From Pseudomonas sp. PB106 (GTDB lineage: Bacteria; Pseudomonadota; Gammaproteobacteria; Pseudomonadales; Pseudomonadaceae), in assembly GCF_009764645.1 (NCBI RefSeq), contig NZ_RWIM01000192.1:1-36790 (forward strand): 36,790 nucleotides of DNA. The letters are read 5' to 3'. Within the stretch, counting starts at the first letter, position 1. Every line of letters starts with the position of its first letter. Positions 8,083 to 16,071 of this stretch are shown one piece after another. Both the position numbers and the translations under genes were made by a program. The notes beneath the pieces are model-generated. The model did not search any database, was not told where the DNA came from, and worked only from the letters and a program-made list of their open reading frames with translations.

Positions 8083-8779
8083 AACCGAGCAACTCGTAAT
8101 CACGCTGATAAACCCGTTTCACCAGTCGCCGGGTACGCGTGGTGCAAAACTCGCGTGCGGGCATGGGCTGACGTTGTCGGGAGCTGTTGACGTGGGGCAA
8201 CTGACTGGCCAATCCCAACTGCTCGCAGACCAACTGAAAGTCCCGTTGCAGATGTTCTTGATAGCCGATGAAATCCAGCGCCAGATGGCCCAGCGAGTCG
8301 GTGAGAAAATCCGTCTGCGCCGCAAAGTGCAATTGCCGGGGAATGTTCTCGGGATGCAGCCAACGCAAGACGAAGTCGTCGAAATCCCGATATTGCCTGA
8401 CCAGTTGCTGCGCGGCCTGATCGCGGCCACTCAGTTCATTACCGCGCAGAAACGCAAAGGCCGAGTACGCGCGCTCCAGCGGATCCCGCACGAAAGCGAA
8501 CTTCCAGGCCGTCGAAAACTGTTGCGGAAACTGTTCCTGATACCAGTACAACGGCAGATGCCCCGGACGCCAGCCGTCGAACATCGCCTCGCAGACACTG
8601 CTGCCGGCGCACTTGGGCACATGGATGAACACACAGCCGCGCTCCTGGAACGCCTTGGGAAAGCTCAGATTGGCCGACATCGATTTGTTGATCGCTTGCC
8701 GGTCAACCACCGACAAGCGCCCAAGCAGAAAGGCTCGCTGCGCCTTGGGCAGCAGTTTCCACAGATAGCGTTGCAACAT
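8075..8779 (-). CDS. Sulfotransferase family 2-like protein
   Basis: A 234-residue predicted PAPS-dependent sulfotransferase. The 5'-phosphosulfate loop is VFIHVPKCAGSS (K56), and the 3'-phosphate motif is FAFVRDPLERAYSAF (R98, S106). Both are characteristic of the Sulfotransfer_2 type that acts on carbohydrates. There is no clear signal peptide, so action on a cytoplasmic, lipid-linked or core-LPS acceptor is plausible. The gene overlaps cysC by 8 nt and sits between msbA and hldE in the LPS locus. I infer that it sulfates a core sugar or related glycan. The acceptor cannot be read from sequence. Small carbohydrate sulfotransferases of other systems (Nod factor, exopolysaccharide) are the main alternative. 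Confidence 0.85.
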   Translation of the reverse strand: MLQRYLWKLLPKAQRAFLLGRLSVVDRQAINKSMSANLSFPKAFQERGCVFIHVPKCAGSSVCEAMFDGWRPGHLPLYWYQEQFPQQFSTAWKFAFVRDPLERAYSAFAFLRGNELSGRDQAAQQLVRQYRDFDDFVLRWLHPENIPRQLHFAAQTDFLTDSLGHLALDFIGYQEHLQRDFQLVCEQLGLASQLPHVNSSRQRQPMPAREFCTTRTRRLVKRVYQRDYELLGYE

Positions 8780-8903
8780 GAGAGTACCCGCGCGACGGGG
8801 ATAGCCCCCTCGATAGATGTCAGAGTTCGTTCAGGAACCTTAACAAGCGCGGCGCCCGGTTTTATGCCGGTTTGGTCAAGAAGGGTAAAGGTCTGGATAC
8901 AAA

Positions 8904-8933
8904 GCGCCGGGCGCATTGCGCACCCGGCGTTTT
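8904..8933 (-). terminator. Probable intrinsic terminator of msbA
   Basis: CGCCGGG (8905-8911) pairs with CCCGGCG (8923-8929), and inside it CGC pairs with GCG around ATT, with a two-nt bulge. On the minus strand it lies just after the msbA stop and is followed only by CTTTG. On the plus strand TTTT follows. It would partly separate msbA from the sulfotransferase gene. Confidence 0.6.
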
Positions 8934-8944
8934 ACAGCGGTCGA

Positions 8945-10747
8945 TCAGGCGATGTCTTCAGCCGGAGCATCGAGGCCCATGGCGTTCAGACGGGCGTAGT
9001 AGCCGTTCTGCGCCAGCAACTCATCGTGGGTGCCGCGCTCGACGATGCGGCCCTGATCCATGACCAGAATCAGATCGGCTTTCTCGATGGTCGACAGACG
9101 GTGCGCGATCACCAGCGTGGTGCGGCCCTTCATGACTTGATCGAGTGCAGCCTGGATATGCCGCTCGGATTCGGTGTCGAGGGCCGAGGTGGCCTCGTCG
9201 AGAATCAGCAACGGCGCGTTCTTGAGCAGTGCCCGGGCAATCGCCAGACGCTGACGCTGGCCGCCGGAGAGCAACACACCGTTCTCGCCAACCTGAGTGT
9301 CGAGGCCTTCCGGCAATTGGGCAATGAAGTCCATCGCATAGGCATCACGTGCCGCTTTCTCGATGTCTTCACGCGGCGCGCCGGCCAGATCGCCGTAAGC
9401 GATGTTGTTGGCCACGGTGTCGCTGAACAGGGTCACGTGCTGCGTGACCTGTGCGATATGACGACGCAGGTTCAGCAGTTTGTAGTTTTCGATTTCCACA
9501 CCGTCGATGAGGATCTCGCCCTTGTCGTGGTGATAGAAGCGCGGAATCAGGTTGGCCAGCGTCGACTTGCCGCTGCCCGAACGTCCGACCAACGCGACCA
9601 TCTGCCCGGGTTCTACCGAGAAGCTGATGTTGTCGAGCACCTGACGCTCAGTGTCCGGGTAGGTGAAGCTGAGGTTGCGCACATCCAGACGACCTGTAAC
9701 CGCGTCGCGCTCGACCGTACCGGTGTCGACTTCAGGCGTCACGTCCAGTTGTTCGAAAATGCTCTCGGCACCGGCCACGCCCTTCTGAATGGTCGAGCTG
9801 ACTTCGGACAATTGGCGGATCGGTTTCGGCAACAGACCGGCCAGAGTGATGTAGGCGACCATGTCACCGGCCGACGCGTCACCACGCAGGTACAGCACGA
9901 GGAACATCAACACCGCCATGGCGCTGTAGATCACCAGTTGCAGCATCGGCGTATAGATGGCGCCGGTGCGGGTCATGCGCAGTTGCTTGTCGGTGTTGCT
10001 CTGGCTGGCCTTGAGGAAGCGTTTCTCCTCATAGACTTCACCGCCGAAGCTGCGCACCACGCGATAGCCCTGGATGGTTTCCGACGCGACGTGAGTGACG
10101 TCGCCCATGGCCAGCTGGATTTTCTTGCTCTGCTTGCGGAATTTCTTGCTCGCGGTGCGCACCATCACGGCGATCAGCGGCAAGATCGCGACCATCACCA
10201 GCGTCAGCTTCCAGTTCATGAACAGCAGCGAGGCGAACAGGAAGATCACCGTCATGCCTTCACGAATTACGACCTTGATCGCATCTGTTGCCGCCCCCGT
10301 GACCATGGTCACGTTGAAGGTGATACGCGAAATCAGGTGACCGGAGTTATGCTTGTCGAAATAGCGGTTCGGCAAGACCAGCAGGTTGTTGAACAACTGC
10401 ACCCGCAGGTCATGCACCAGGCCCAGGGAAACCTTGGCCAGAAAGTAGTTACCCAGATAGGATCCCAGGCCCTGCCATGCCGCGATCAGAATGATCAGCA
10501 ACGGTACGGCCTGCAGCAGTTGCAGGTCGCGCAGGTAAGGCACGGTCGGAAACAGTACCGCTTCCGGGTTCGACAGGCCGTCGACGAAATACTTGAGAAT
10601 GTAACCAAGCATCGGCTGGGTCGAGGCAAAAATCAGAAAACCGACGATGCTGATCAGGAACAGACTGATGTACGGCCGGACGTAGCCGAGCAGGCGGAAG
10701 TAGATTTTCAAGCTCGAAGGGCTTGCGGCGGGACTGGAGTCGGTCAT
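8945..10747 (-). CDS. msbA: Lipid A-core flippase, ABC transporter MsbA
   Basis: MsbA flips core-lipid A across the inner membrane with ATP. The 600-residue half-transporter has an N-terminal six-helix membrane domain (about residues 15-325). The C-terminal ATPase has Walker A GRSGSGKST (near 386-394), signature LSGGQRQRLAIARAL (near 490), Walker B LLILDEATSALD (near 513) and the switch histidine in VIAHRLST. It functions as a homodimer. It is divergent from the ligase fusion at 10902 across 154 nt that should contain both promoters, although no convincing hexamer pairs stand out. The product is essential in most Gram-negatives. Confidence 0.96.
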   Translation of the reverse strand: MTDSSPAASPSSLKIYFRLLGYVRPYISLFLISIVGFLIFASTQPMLGYILKYFVDGLSNPEAVLFPTVPYLRDLQLLQAVPLLIILIAAWQGLGSYLGNYFLAKVSLGLVHDLRVQLFNNLLVLPNRYFDKHNSGHLISRITFNVTMVTGAATDAIKVVIREGMTVIFLFASLLFMNWKLTLVMVAILPLIAVMVRTASKKFRKQSKKIQLAMGDVTHVASETIQGYRVVRSFGGEVYEEKRFLKASQSNTDKQLRMTRTGAIYTPMLQLVIYSAMAVLMFLVLYLRGDASAGDMVAYITLAGLLPKPIRQLSEVSSTIQKGVAGAESIFEQLDVTPEVDTGTVERDAVTGRLDVRNLSFTYPDTERQVLDNISFSVEPGQMVALVGRSGSGKSTLANLIPRFYHHDKGEILIDGVEIENYKLLNLRRHIAQVTQHVTLFSDTVANNIAYGDLAGAPREDIEKAARDAYAMDFIAQLPEGLDTQVGENGVLLSGGQRQRLAIARALLKNAPLLILDEATSALDTESERHIQAALDQVMKGRTTLVIAHRLSTIEKADLILVMDQGRIVERGTHDELLAQNGYYARLNAMGLDAPAEDIA

Positions 10748-10901
10748 ATCACGCGAAAGTCGATAAAAAGGACGCTGACTTTAGCACAGCTTGTTCAGGG
10801 TTCTGGCAATCGGCGAAAGGCTGTTATTGTTACGCACCTTAATCAGCACCAAATAGCCATCATCCGAATGGTCGATCAACTTCAGGATTGAATCTCACAG
10901 C

Positions 10902-12764
10902 ATGCAACTTCGCGGCTTCAGCAGTACGTCCAATCGAGTTTTCGATTTCATTAGCCTATGGATCTTGCCCATCGGCTATCTCTTGCTCTTGTGCGCGCTG
11001 TTTTTTCTGCCGGGCCGAAGTCTGCATCACAAACTGTTTTACGGGCTGTTCAGCATACCGACGCTGATCGCCCTGTGCCTGCGTCCGCGAGTGCTCAAGG
11101 AGCTGCTGCGTGAACCGGTTTTCATCGCCATCATGCTATTCGTCGCCTGGGCGTTGTTCAGTCTTTGCTGGGGGCCGCACGAAGAGGCCGTCGCCGGTAT
11201 GTTCAAACCGCCACTGCACACCCTTCTGCTGTTTGCCGGCTGCTATTTGCTGGTGCGCTATCGCAGCGACATCCTGCAACCGCTGCTGTTTACCGCTGCA
11301 GTGGTCGCACTGGTGGCTACCACGTATTTCCTTTTCAGGTTTGCCCAGGTCTATGAGCCGGGGCTGCGCCTGATCGGCGGCGGTGCCTTCGACAACCCAT
11401 TGCTCAGCTCCCACCTGTTCGGATTTTTCAGTGCTTACTGGCTGAGCGTGACCATGACCTGCAAGCGCCGCCGCATGATGTGGCTAAGCGTGCCGGCGAT
11501 GGCGATCATGTTCATGGCAGTGATCGGGACCGGCTCCCGGACACCGCTGGTGGCGTTGACCATGGCCGCATTGTGGCTGTGCTTCATTTGTTGGAACCGA
11601 CGCTCGGTCGCTTTGCTGGTGGCACTGGGCCTGAGCGGCGTGGCCGTGCTGACGCTGTTTTCGCAGATGATCATCGAGCGGGGCGACTCTTACCGTTTCG
11701 AAATCTGGCAACAGGTTCTTCACAAGATTGCCGAACATCCGTGGATCGGCCATGGCTATAGCGCTACGCTCTCGGTCGACCCGGGCGTCGGTTACTCCTT
11801 TCAGGAACCGCACAGCTTTGCCCTGGGCGTTCTTTATTACGTTGGCATCATCGGTTTGCTGCCATGGCTGTTTTTCATTGGCTGGGGACTGCTGAGCAGT
11901 TGGCGCCAGCGCGTACAGCCACTATTGATCATTGCCTCGGCCTGGCTGGTGTTCGGCATCGGTGCGGGCCTGACCGAGGGGGGCGGGATCATTTCCCGGC
12001 CCAAAGAGCACTGGTTCCTGCTGTGGATTCCGCTGGCACTGATCGCGGCGGTCAGCATCAATCAGCGGGCACGCCGCCTGCTGACATTACCGGTGCAAAA
12101 ACTCTCTGCAGCCGCCCTCCAGCACATGAGCAGCGACGCCCGAATCATTGAAGAAGACGGCCTCGGCCCGAAAGTTCTGCAATTGAGCGATGGCACGTTC
12201 CTCAAACTGTTCCGTCGTCGCCGCTGGTACACCTCGGGGAGTTTCAATCCTTACTCCGAACGCTTTGCCATCAATAGCGAGCAATTGCGCCAGATGGGCA
12301 TTCCTACGCCACAAGTGCTCAATCTGTACCGCCTGAACGACGGCAGCAGCGCCGTACACTATGCACCCTTGTCGGGGCATACCTTGCGTCAGGTACTGCA
12401 GAGCATCACCGCACCGGCTGTACGTCAGGCGCTGGTTGAGCGTTTTGGCAAGTTCATGGCACAGCTGCACGAAAAAGGCGTGTATTTCCGCTCGCTGCAT
12501 CTGGGCAACGTGCTGGTGCTGGAAGATGGTGAATTCGGCCTGATTGATCTGGCCGACCTGCGGGTCTACCCTACCCCGCTCAGTCTTTCTCTGCGTCAGC
12601 GCAATTTGCGTCATATGCAACGCTACACCGTCGACAAGCGCTGGCTGTTCGAGGATCACCTCGATGCGCTGCTCCAGGGGTATGCCGTGATGGCGTCTAA
12701 ATCCGCTGTGGATAATCTGCACAAGCAAGTGCTGGCCAGCAACATTGCGGCCCAGGTTCATTGA
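10902..12764 (+). CDS. waaL: O-antigen ligase (WaaL type) fused to a C-terminal kinase-like domain
   Basis: The 620-residue protein has two parts. Residues 1 to about 390 form a polytopic Wzy_C/WaaL membrane domain with TGSRTPL and the periplasmic-loop histidine H304 in FQEPHSFALG, which aligns with the catalytic histidine known for WaaL (near 303 in P. aeruginosa, from memory). It should attach undecaprenyl-linked O-antigen to core-lipid A. Residues 400-620 have a WaaP/Kdo-kinase-like fold with a candidate ATP lysine K435 (FLKLFRR), H533 and N536 in YFRSLHLGN, and D549 in GLIDLAD. S531 occupies the position of the catalytic aspartate, so this domain may be a pseudokinase. In P. aeruginosa a separate kinase-like gene lies beside waaL, from memory. 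The stop overlaps the next start (TGATG). Confidence 0.85.
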   Translation: MQLRGFSSTSNRVFDFISLWILPIGYLLLLCALFFLPGRSLHHKLFYGLFSIPTLIALCLRPRVLKELLREPVFIAIMLFVAWALFSLCWGPHEEAVAGMFKPPLHTLLLFAGCYLLVRYRSDILQPLLFTAAVVALVATTYFLFRFAQVYEPGLRLIGGGAFDNPLLSSHLFGFFSAYWLSVTMTCKRRRMMWLSVPAMAIMFMAVIGTGSRTPLVALTMAALWLCFICWNRRSVALLVALGLSGVAVLTLFSQMIIERGDSYRFEIWQQVLHKIAEHPWIGHGYSATLSVDPGVGYSFQEPHSFALGVLYYVGIIGLLPWLFFIGWGLLSSWRQRVQPLLIIASAWLVFGIGAGLTEGGGIISRPKEHWFLLWIPLALIAAVSINQRARRLLTLPVQKLSAAALQHMSSDARIIEEDGLGPKVLQLSDGTFLKLFRRRRWYTSGSFNPYSERFAINSEQLRQMGIPTPQVLNLYRLNDGSSAVHYAPLSGHTLRQVLQSITAPAVRQALVERFGKFMAQLHEKGVYFRSLHLGNVLVLEDGEFGLIDLADLRVYPTPLSLSLRQRNLRHMQRYTVDKRWLFEDHLDALLQGYAVMASKSAVDNLHKQVLASNIAAQVH

Positions 12765-13981
12765 TGAACGTAACCAATCCCTTGATAGCGCTGGTGGCTT
12801 ATCTGCTGGCCATCGTCACCGCCGCCCTGCTGTTGCGCGCGATCCCGAAAATCGCCCGGCATCTTCAGCATTCCGGTGAAAGTCGTTATGCGAGCATCGA
12901 TGGCTTGCGCGGCTACCTGGCCTTCGGCGTATTCGTGCACCACACGATCATTACGTGGATTTTCCTGCGTACCGGGGTCTTCGAATTTCCACCCAGCAAT
13001 TTCTACTCGATGCTCGGACAAGGCAGCGTCGCGCTGTTTTTCATGATCACCGGGTTTCTGTTCTGGAACCGTCTGCTCACGCAAGGTCGGCAGCACGACT
13101 GGCTGGCATTCGGGATATCGCGGATATTTCGCCTGTATCCGCTGTACCTGCCGCTGATGCTGATCGTATTTGTCACGGTATTTTATTTACAGAACTGGGA
13201 ACTGAAAGAGCCCGGCGTCGAGTTGCTCAAGCAAATCCTCGCCTGGCTGACGTTCGATCGACCGGACGTCAACCAGTATCCACAGACCGGCATGCTGATT
13301 TCCAATGTCACCTGGACGCTGGCTTACGAAGTGTTCTTTTACCTGGCATTGCCGCTGGCCGCGCTGGTGTTCATCTATCGCGGCAGTTGGCTGCAAGTCG
13401 TGCTCTGCCTCGTTGGCATCTACGCGCTGTATCAACTGGTCGGCTGGGAGCATTCGCTGAAGAAACACTTTCTTGCCAGCTTTCTCGGCGGCATCGCCGC
13501 GGCGTACTGGATTCGGCGCCCGGCCCTGGTGGCGTGGAGCCAGACGCGTCTGGCAACCGTCATTGCCGTGTTGGCACTGGTCATCGCGTTTACTGCGTTC
13601 AGTCGCGCATTCAAGGCAGCGCCACTGTTCTTGTTGGGACTGTTTTTCGTAATCGTGGCGTCCGGCAATAATCTGTTTGGCGCCTTGAAGCCACGCAGCA
13701 TCCGCTGGCTGGGCGAAATCAGCTACAGCACTTATCTGTTGCACGGTTTTGTCTTGTGGTTGATGGTGCAGCGCCTGCCGCTGCTATTGCACCTGGACTC
13801 GACACAGGCCTGGGTCTATCTGCCTCTGGCGGCTGCGTGCACGTGCCTGCTGATCCTGATCAGCAGTGTGACGTTCCTGTACATAGAGATGCCAGGCATG
13901 GCGGCCGGGAAAAACTTCCTGCACTGGCTGCGCCAGCGCCAGGAAAACCGCAAACGCCTGTCGGAAAAAGTCGCTCGCTGA
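12764..13981 (+). CDS. Acyltransferase 3 family membrane protein
   Basis: This is a 405-residue integral membrane acyltransferase of the OafA/YrhL type, with about ten hydrophobic helices. The conserved N-terminal segment SIDGLRGYLAFGVFVHH carries R49 and H60 of the family's Arg/His motif. GQGSVALFFMITGFLFWNRLL, YLPLMLI and SYSTYLLHGFVLW follow as in other members. These enzymes O-acylate, mostly O-acetylate, cell-surface sugars. The ATG at 12764 overlaps the ligase stop by one base, so the two are coupled and the substrate is probably O-antigen or outer core (inference). A TTG three nt upstream is a less likely start. The 3' end carries the minus-strand terminator of the opposing glycosyltransferase gene. 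Confidence 0.88.
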   Translation: MNVTNPLIALVAYLLAIVTAALLLRAIPKIARHLQHSGESRYASIDGLRGYLAFGVFVHHTIITWIFLRTGVFEFPPSNFYSMLGQGSVALFFMITGFLFWNRLLTQGRQHDWLAFGISRIFRLYPLYLPLMLIVFVTVFYLQNWELKEPGVELLKQILAWLTFDRPDVNQYPQTGMLISNVTWTLAYEVFFYLALPLAALVFIYRGSWLQVVLCLVGIYALYQLVGWEHSLKKHFLASFLGGIAAAYWIRRPALVAWSQTRLATVIAVLALVIAFTAFSRAFKAAPLFLLGLFFVIVASGNNLFGALKPRSIRWLGEISYSTYLLHGFVLWLMVQRLPLLLHLDSTQAWVYLPLAAACTCLLILISSVTFLYIEMPGMAAGKNFLHWLRQRQENRKRLSEKVAR

Positions 13982-13992
13982 ATGCGAGCGAC
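13965..13992 (-). terminator. Intrinsic terminator of the wapO-to-wapR unit, inside the convergent gene
   Basis: GTCGCTCGC (13970-13978) and GCGAGCGAC (13984-13992) form a perfect 9-bp stem with a 5-nt loop. On the minus strand it is followed directly by TTTTT (13969-13965). The loop contains the plus-strand TGA of the acyltransferase gene, so coding end and terminator are shared. Confidence 0.85.
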
Positions 13993-13999
13993 CGTCGCT

Positions 14000-14920
14000 T
14001 CAGCCCTTGTCCAAGGGCGAAAACAGTAACCGCCCCAGACCACGCCAGGTCTTCTTGTTCCAGGCCTTGAACGGGATCTGCGCCAGCAGTTCCCGCGCAA
14101 GCTTGCGGTCGCGGTTGGCGGTTTTCAGGAACATCGAATTGAGCGACTTGAAGCGCACTTCGTCGTACAGCGGATGATCGCTGAACAACGCATAAATGCG
14201 CAGGATGCTTTCGATCATGAACCGATGATTCTTGTACGAGTTGGTCGCGTGCTTGCGATAGCGCGCCATCACTACGCTCAAGCCATCGATGAAATAACCG
14301 GCACGGGTGACTTTCAGCTCGATGTACAGATCTTCCAGGCGAATCGTCGGATCGAAACCGCCCACCTTGTCCAGCGCTTCGCGGCGGATCATCAGGGTCG
14401 GCGCCGGCGGATACGGCTTGCGCTCAAGGAACATGTCATCGAAGTCCAGACGACGGAACGGCACATCGCGGCGCTGCCGCTTTTCCGGATACAGATTGCC
14501 GTCGGCGTCCATCAACTCGATGTTGCCGGCGCAAATCCCCACTTCGGGCTTGCCGTCCATGTACGCCACCTGCGTCGCGATGCGCTCCGGGTACATGATG
14601 TCGTCTGAGCCGAACGGCACGATCAGGCTGCCCTTGGCACGAGCGATGGCGCCGTTGAGCGTATTGGTCAGGCCCTGATTCTGCTGTACGCGAAAATCGA
14701 AACCGTACTGCGCCTGCAAGGCGTTGATGCGCTCGACGCTGTCATCCTTCGAGCCGTCATCGACCACCAGCAACTCGATGTTTTTATAGGTCTGGTTGAT
14801 GACGCTAAGGATGCTCTCCTCAATGTACGGAGCATGGTTGTACGAGGCGATGATGACGGTTACAAGGGCGTTTGCTTCGCTCGATACTGCATCGTCACTC
14901 AGGGCTCTTTCTTGGCTCAT
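14000..14920 (-). CDS. wapR: Family 2 glycosyltransferase, probable core rhamnosyltransferase (WapR-like)
   Basis: A 306-residue GT-A glycosyltransferase. VTVIIASYNHAPYIEES opens the nucleotide-sugar domain, VVDDGSKDDS follows, and SDDIMYPERI gives the metal-binding acidic motif. GGFDPTIRLEDLYIELK is the acceptor-side ED motif. There are no membrane helices, so it should act on the cytoplasmic face. Position suggests WapR, the outer-core rhamnosyltransferase that builds the site for O-antigen ligation in P. aeruginosa, but sugar and linkage cannot be read from sequence. The start overlaps the upstream GT4 gene by 4 nt. It is the last gene of the minus-strand unit and precedes a strong terminator. 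Confidence 0.8.
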   Translation of the reverse strand: MSQERALSDDAVSSEANALVTVIIASYNHAPYIEESILSVINQTYKNIELLVVDDGSKDDSVERINALQAQYGFDFRVQQNQGLTNTLNGAIARAKGSLIVPFGSDDIMYPERIATQVAYMDGKPEVGICAGNIELMDADGNLYPEKRQRRDVPFRRLDFDDMFLERKPYPPAPTLMIRREALDKVGGFDPTIRLEDLYIELKVTRAGYFIDGLSVVMARYRKHATNSYKNHRFMIESILRIYALFSDHPLYDEVRFKSLNSMFLKTANRDRKLARELLAQIPFKAWNKKTWRGLGRLLFSPLDKG

Positions 14921-16071
14921 GGCTGTTCCTTGCGCGCCTGTTCCAGGCCTGAGTCGATCAAGTCCAGGTACTCCTGACGGAACACTTCGATGTCATGTTG
15001 TTCCTGCAGATAGCGGTAGGCTTGTTCACCCTTGGCCTTGAGTTCGTCGTCGGACATTGCGAGGTACTGATCCAGCGCCGCAACCAGGCTCGATACATCC
15101 TTTGGCGTAATCGCCAGACCGCCGGCGCCTTCGATCAACGGCAACATGGCCGGCACGTTCGAGGCGATCACTGGCAAATGCCCGCTCATGCCCTCCAGCA
15201 ACGCCAGGCCAAGGCCTTCGGCCAGCGACGGCATGGTCCAGATATCGAAGGCGCGCACGTATTGCAGGGCGTTTTCCTTGAAACCCAGCAAGTGCGCGCG
15301 ACCGCTCAACCCCAGTTGTTCAATCTCGGCGGCCAGCGGCGCTTGCAGGCGCCCGGCGCCGATGATCGCTAATTGCGTGTTCGGGTATTTGTCCTTCAAC
15401 GCAGCGAAGGCTTGCAGCAGATACGTGTGCCCCTTGACCGACACCAGCCGGCCCAGCGCGCCGATCAGGCGTACATTCGGGTCGATACCCAGCAACTCGC
15501 GCGCCTTGTCGCGGCTGTGCTGCAAGCCTTCGGCCTGCTCGATGTCGATGGCATTGGTGATGGCGTAAGTGTTCTGGTCGGTGAAACCGCAGTCACAGTC
15601 CAACAGGTACTGTTTGACCGCCGGGGAGACACCGACGAAACGCCAGTGCCGGTCGATCAGGCGCTGAGTCTGACGACGACGATAGAAGCGGTCGTATTCG
15701 CCGAAACCGTGGGAGATGCCAATGCACAATGGCACCTTCAACCAACGGTTGAGCGTGAGCATCATGTTCACCGGTTTGAAGCGGTTGCAGATCACCACGT
15801 CGAACTTTTCCCGGCGACAGAACTTGTACAACTGCCACATCGCGCGCAGGCGCATGCCCTTGAGCGATTTGTCGGAAAACTCGAAATACACCGAGCGGTC
15901 GGCACGGCTGACTGGCTCGCCCGCAGCGGGTTTGCCGCGCAGAAATGCGGCGGTCACCTCGTAGCGATCCGACGGCAACGCCTTGACGATCTGCTCGGCA
16001 AGGTCGGCGAAATCATGGGATTTGACGTTGTAGTCAGGCTGCAGCTGCAGCACCTTTGACCGTTGACTCAT
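14917..16071 (-). CDS. ssg: Family 4 glycosyltransferase, Ssg-like
   Basis: A GT-B fold glycosyltransferase of 384 residues. The C-terminal half has the family 4 donor site: LIGALGRLVSVKGHTYLLQA, IIGAGRL, LLGFKENALQYVRAFDIWTMPSLAEGLGLALLEGMSGHLPVIAS, with an E-x7-E motif. It transfers a sugar during outer-core extension. The location between dnpA and the GT2 corresponds to PA5001 (ssg, cell-surface sugar biosynthesis) in P. aeruginosa, from memory, so the symbol is tentative. It overlaps both neighbours by 4 nt. It resembles WapH at 18409 in its N-terminal layout (KVLQLQ versus HVLQFC, then EYSSK/EFSDK segments), suggesting an old duplication. Confidence 0.82.
   Translation of the reverse strand: MSQRSKVLQLQPDYNVKSHDFADLAEQIVKALPSDRYEVTAAFLRGKPAAGEPVSRADRSVYFEFSDKSLKGMRLRAMWQLYKFCRREKFDVVICNRFKPVNMMLTLNRWLKVPLCIGISHGFGEYDRFYRRRQTQRLIDRHWRFVGVSPAVKQYLLDCDCGFTDQNTYAITNAIDIEQAEGLQHSRDKARELLGIDPNVRLIGALGRLVSVKGHTYLLQAFAALKDKYPNTQLAIIGAGRLQAPLAAEIEQLGLSGRAHLLGFKENALQYVRAFDIWTMPSLAEGLGLALLEGMSGHLPVIASNVPAMLPLIEGAGGLAITPKDVSSLVAALDQYLAMSDDELKAKGEQAYRYLQEQHDIEVFRQEYLDLIDSGLEQARKEQP

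Noticed and set aside
8042..10891. A 949-codon open frame on the plus strand opposite msbA and the sulfotransferase gene
   Set aside because: It is antisense to two well-identified genes. The translation is rich in H, Q and R with no domain motifs, as expected from high-GC antisense frames.
10748..10901. Promoter pair between msbA and the ligase fusion
   Set aside because: Promoters must exist here, but no hexamer pair with acceptable spacing is convincing enough to annotate.
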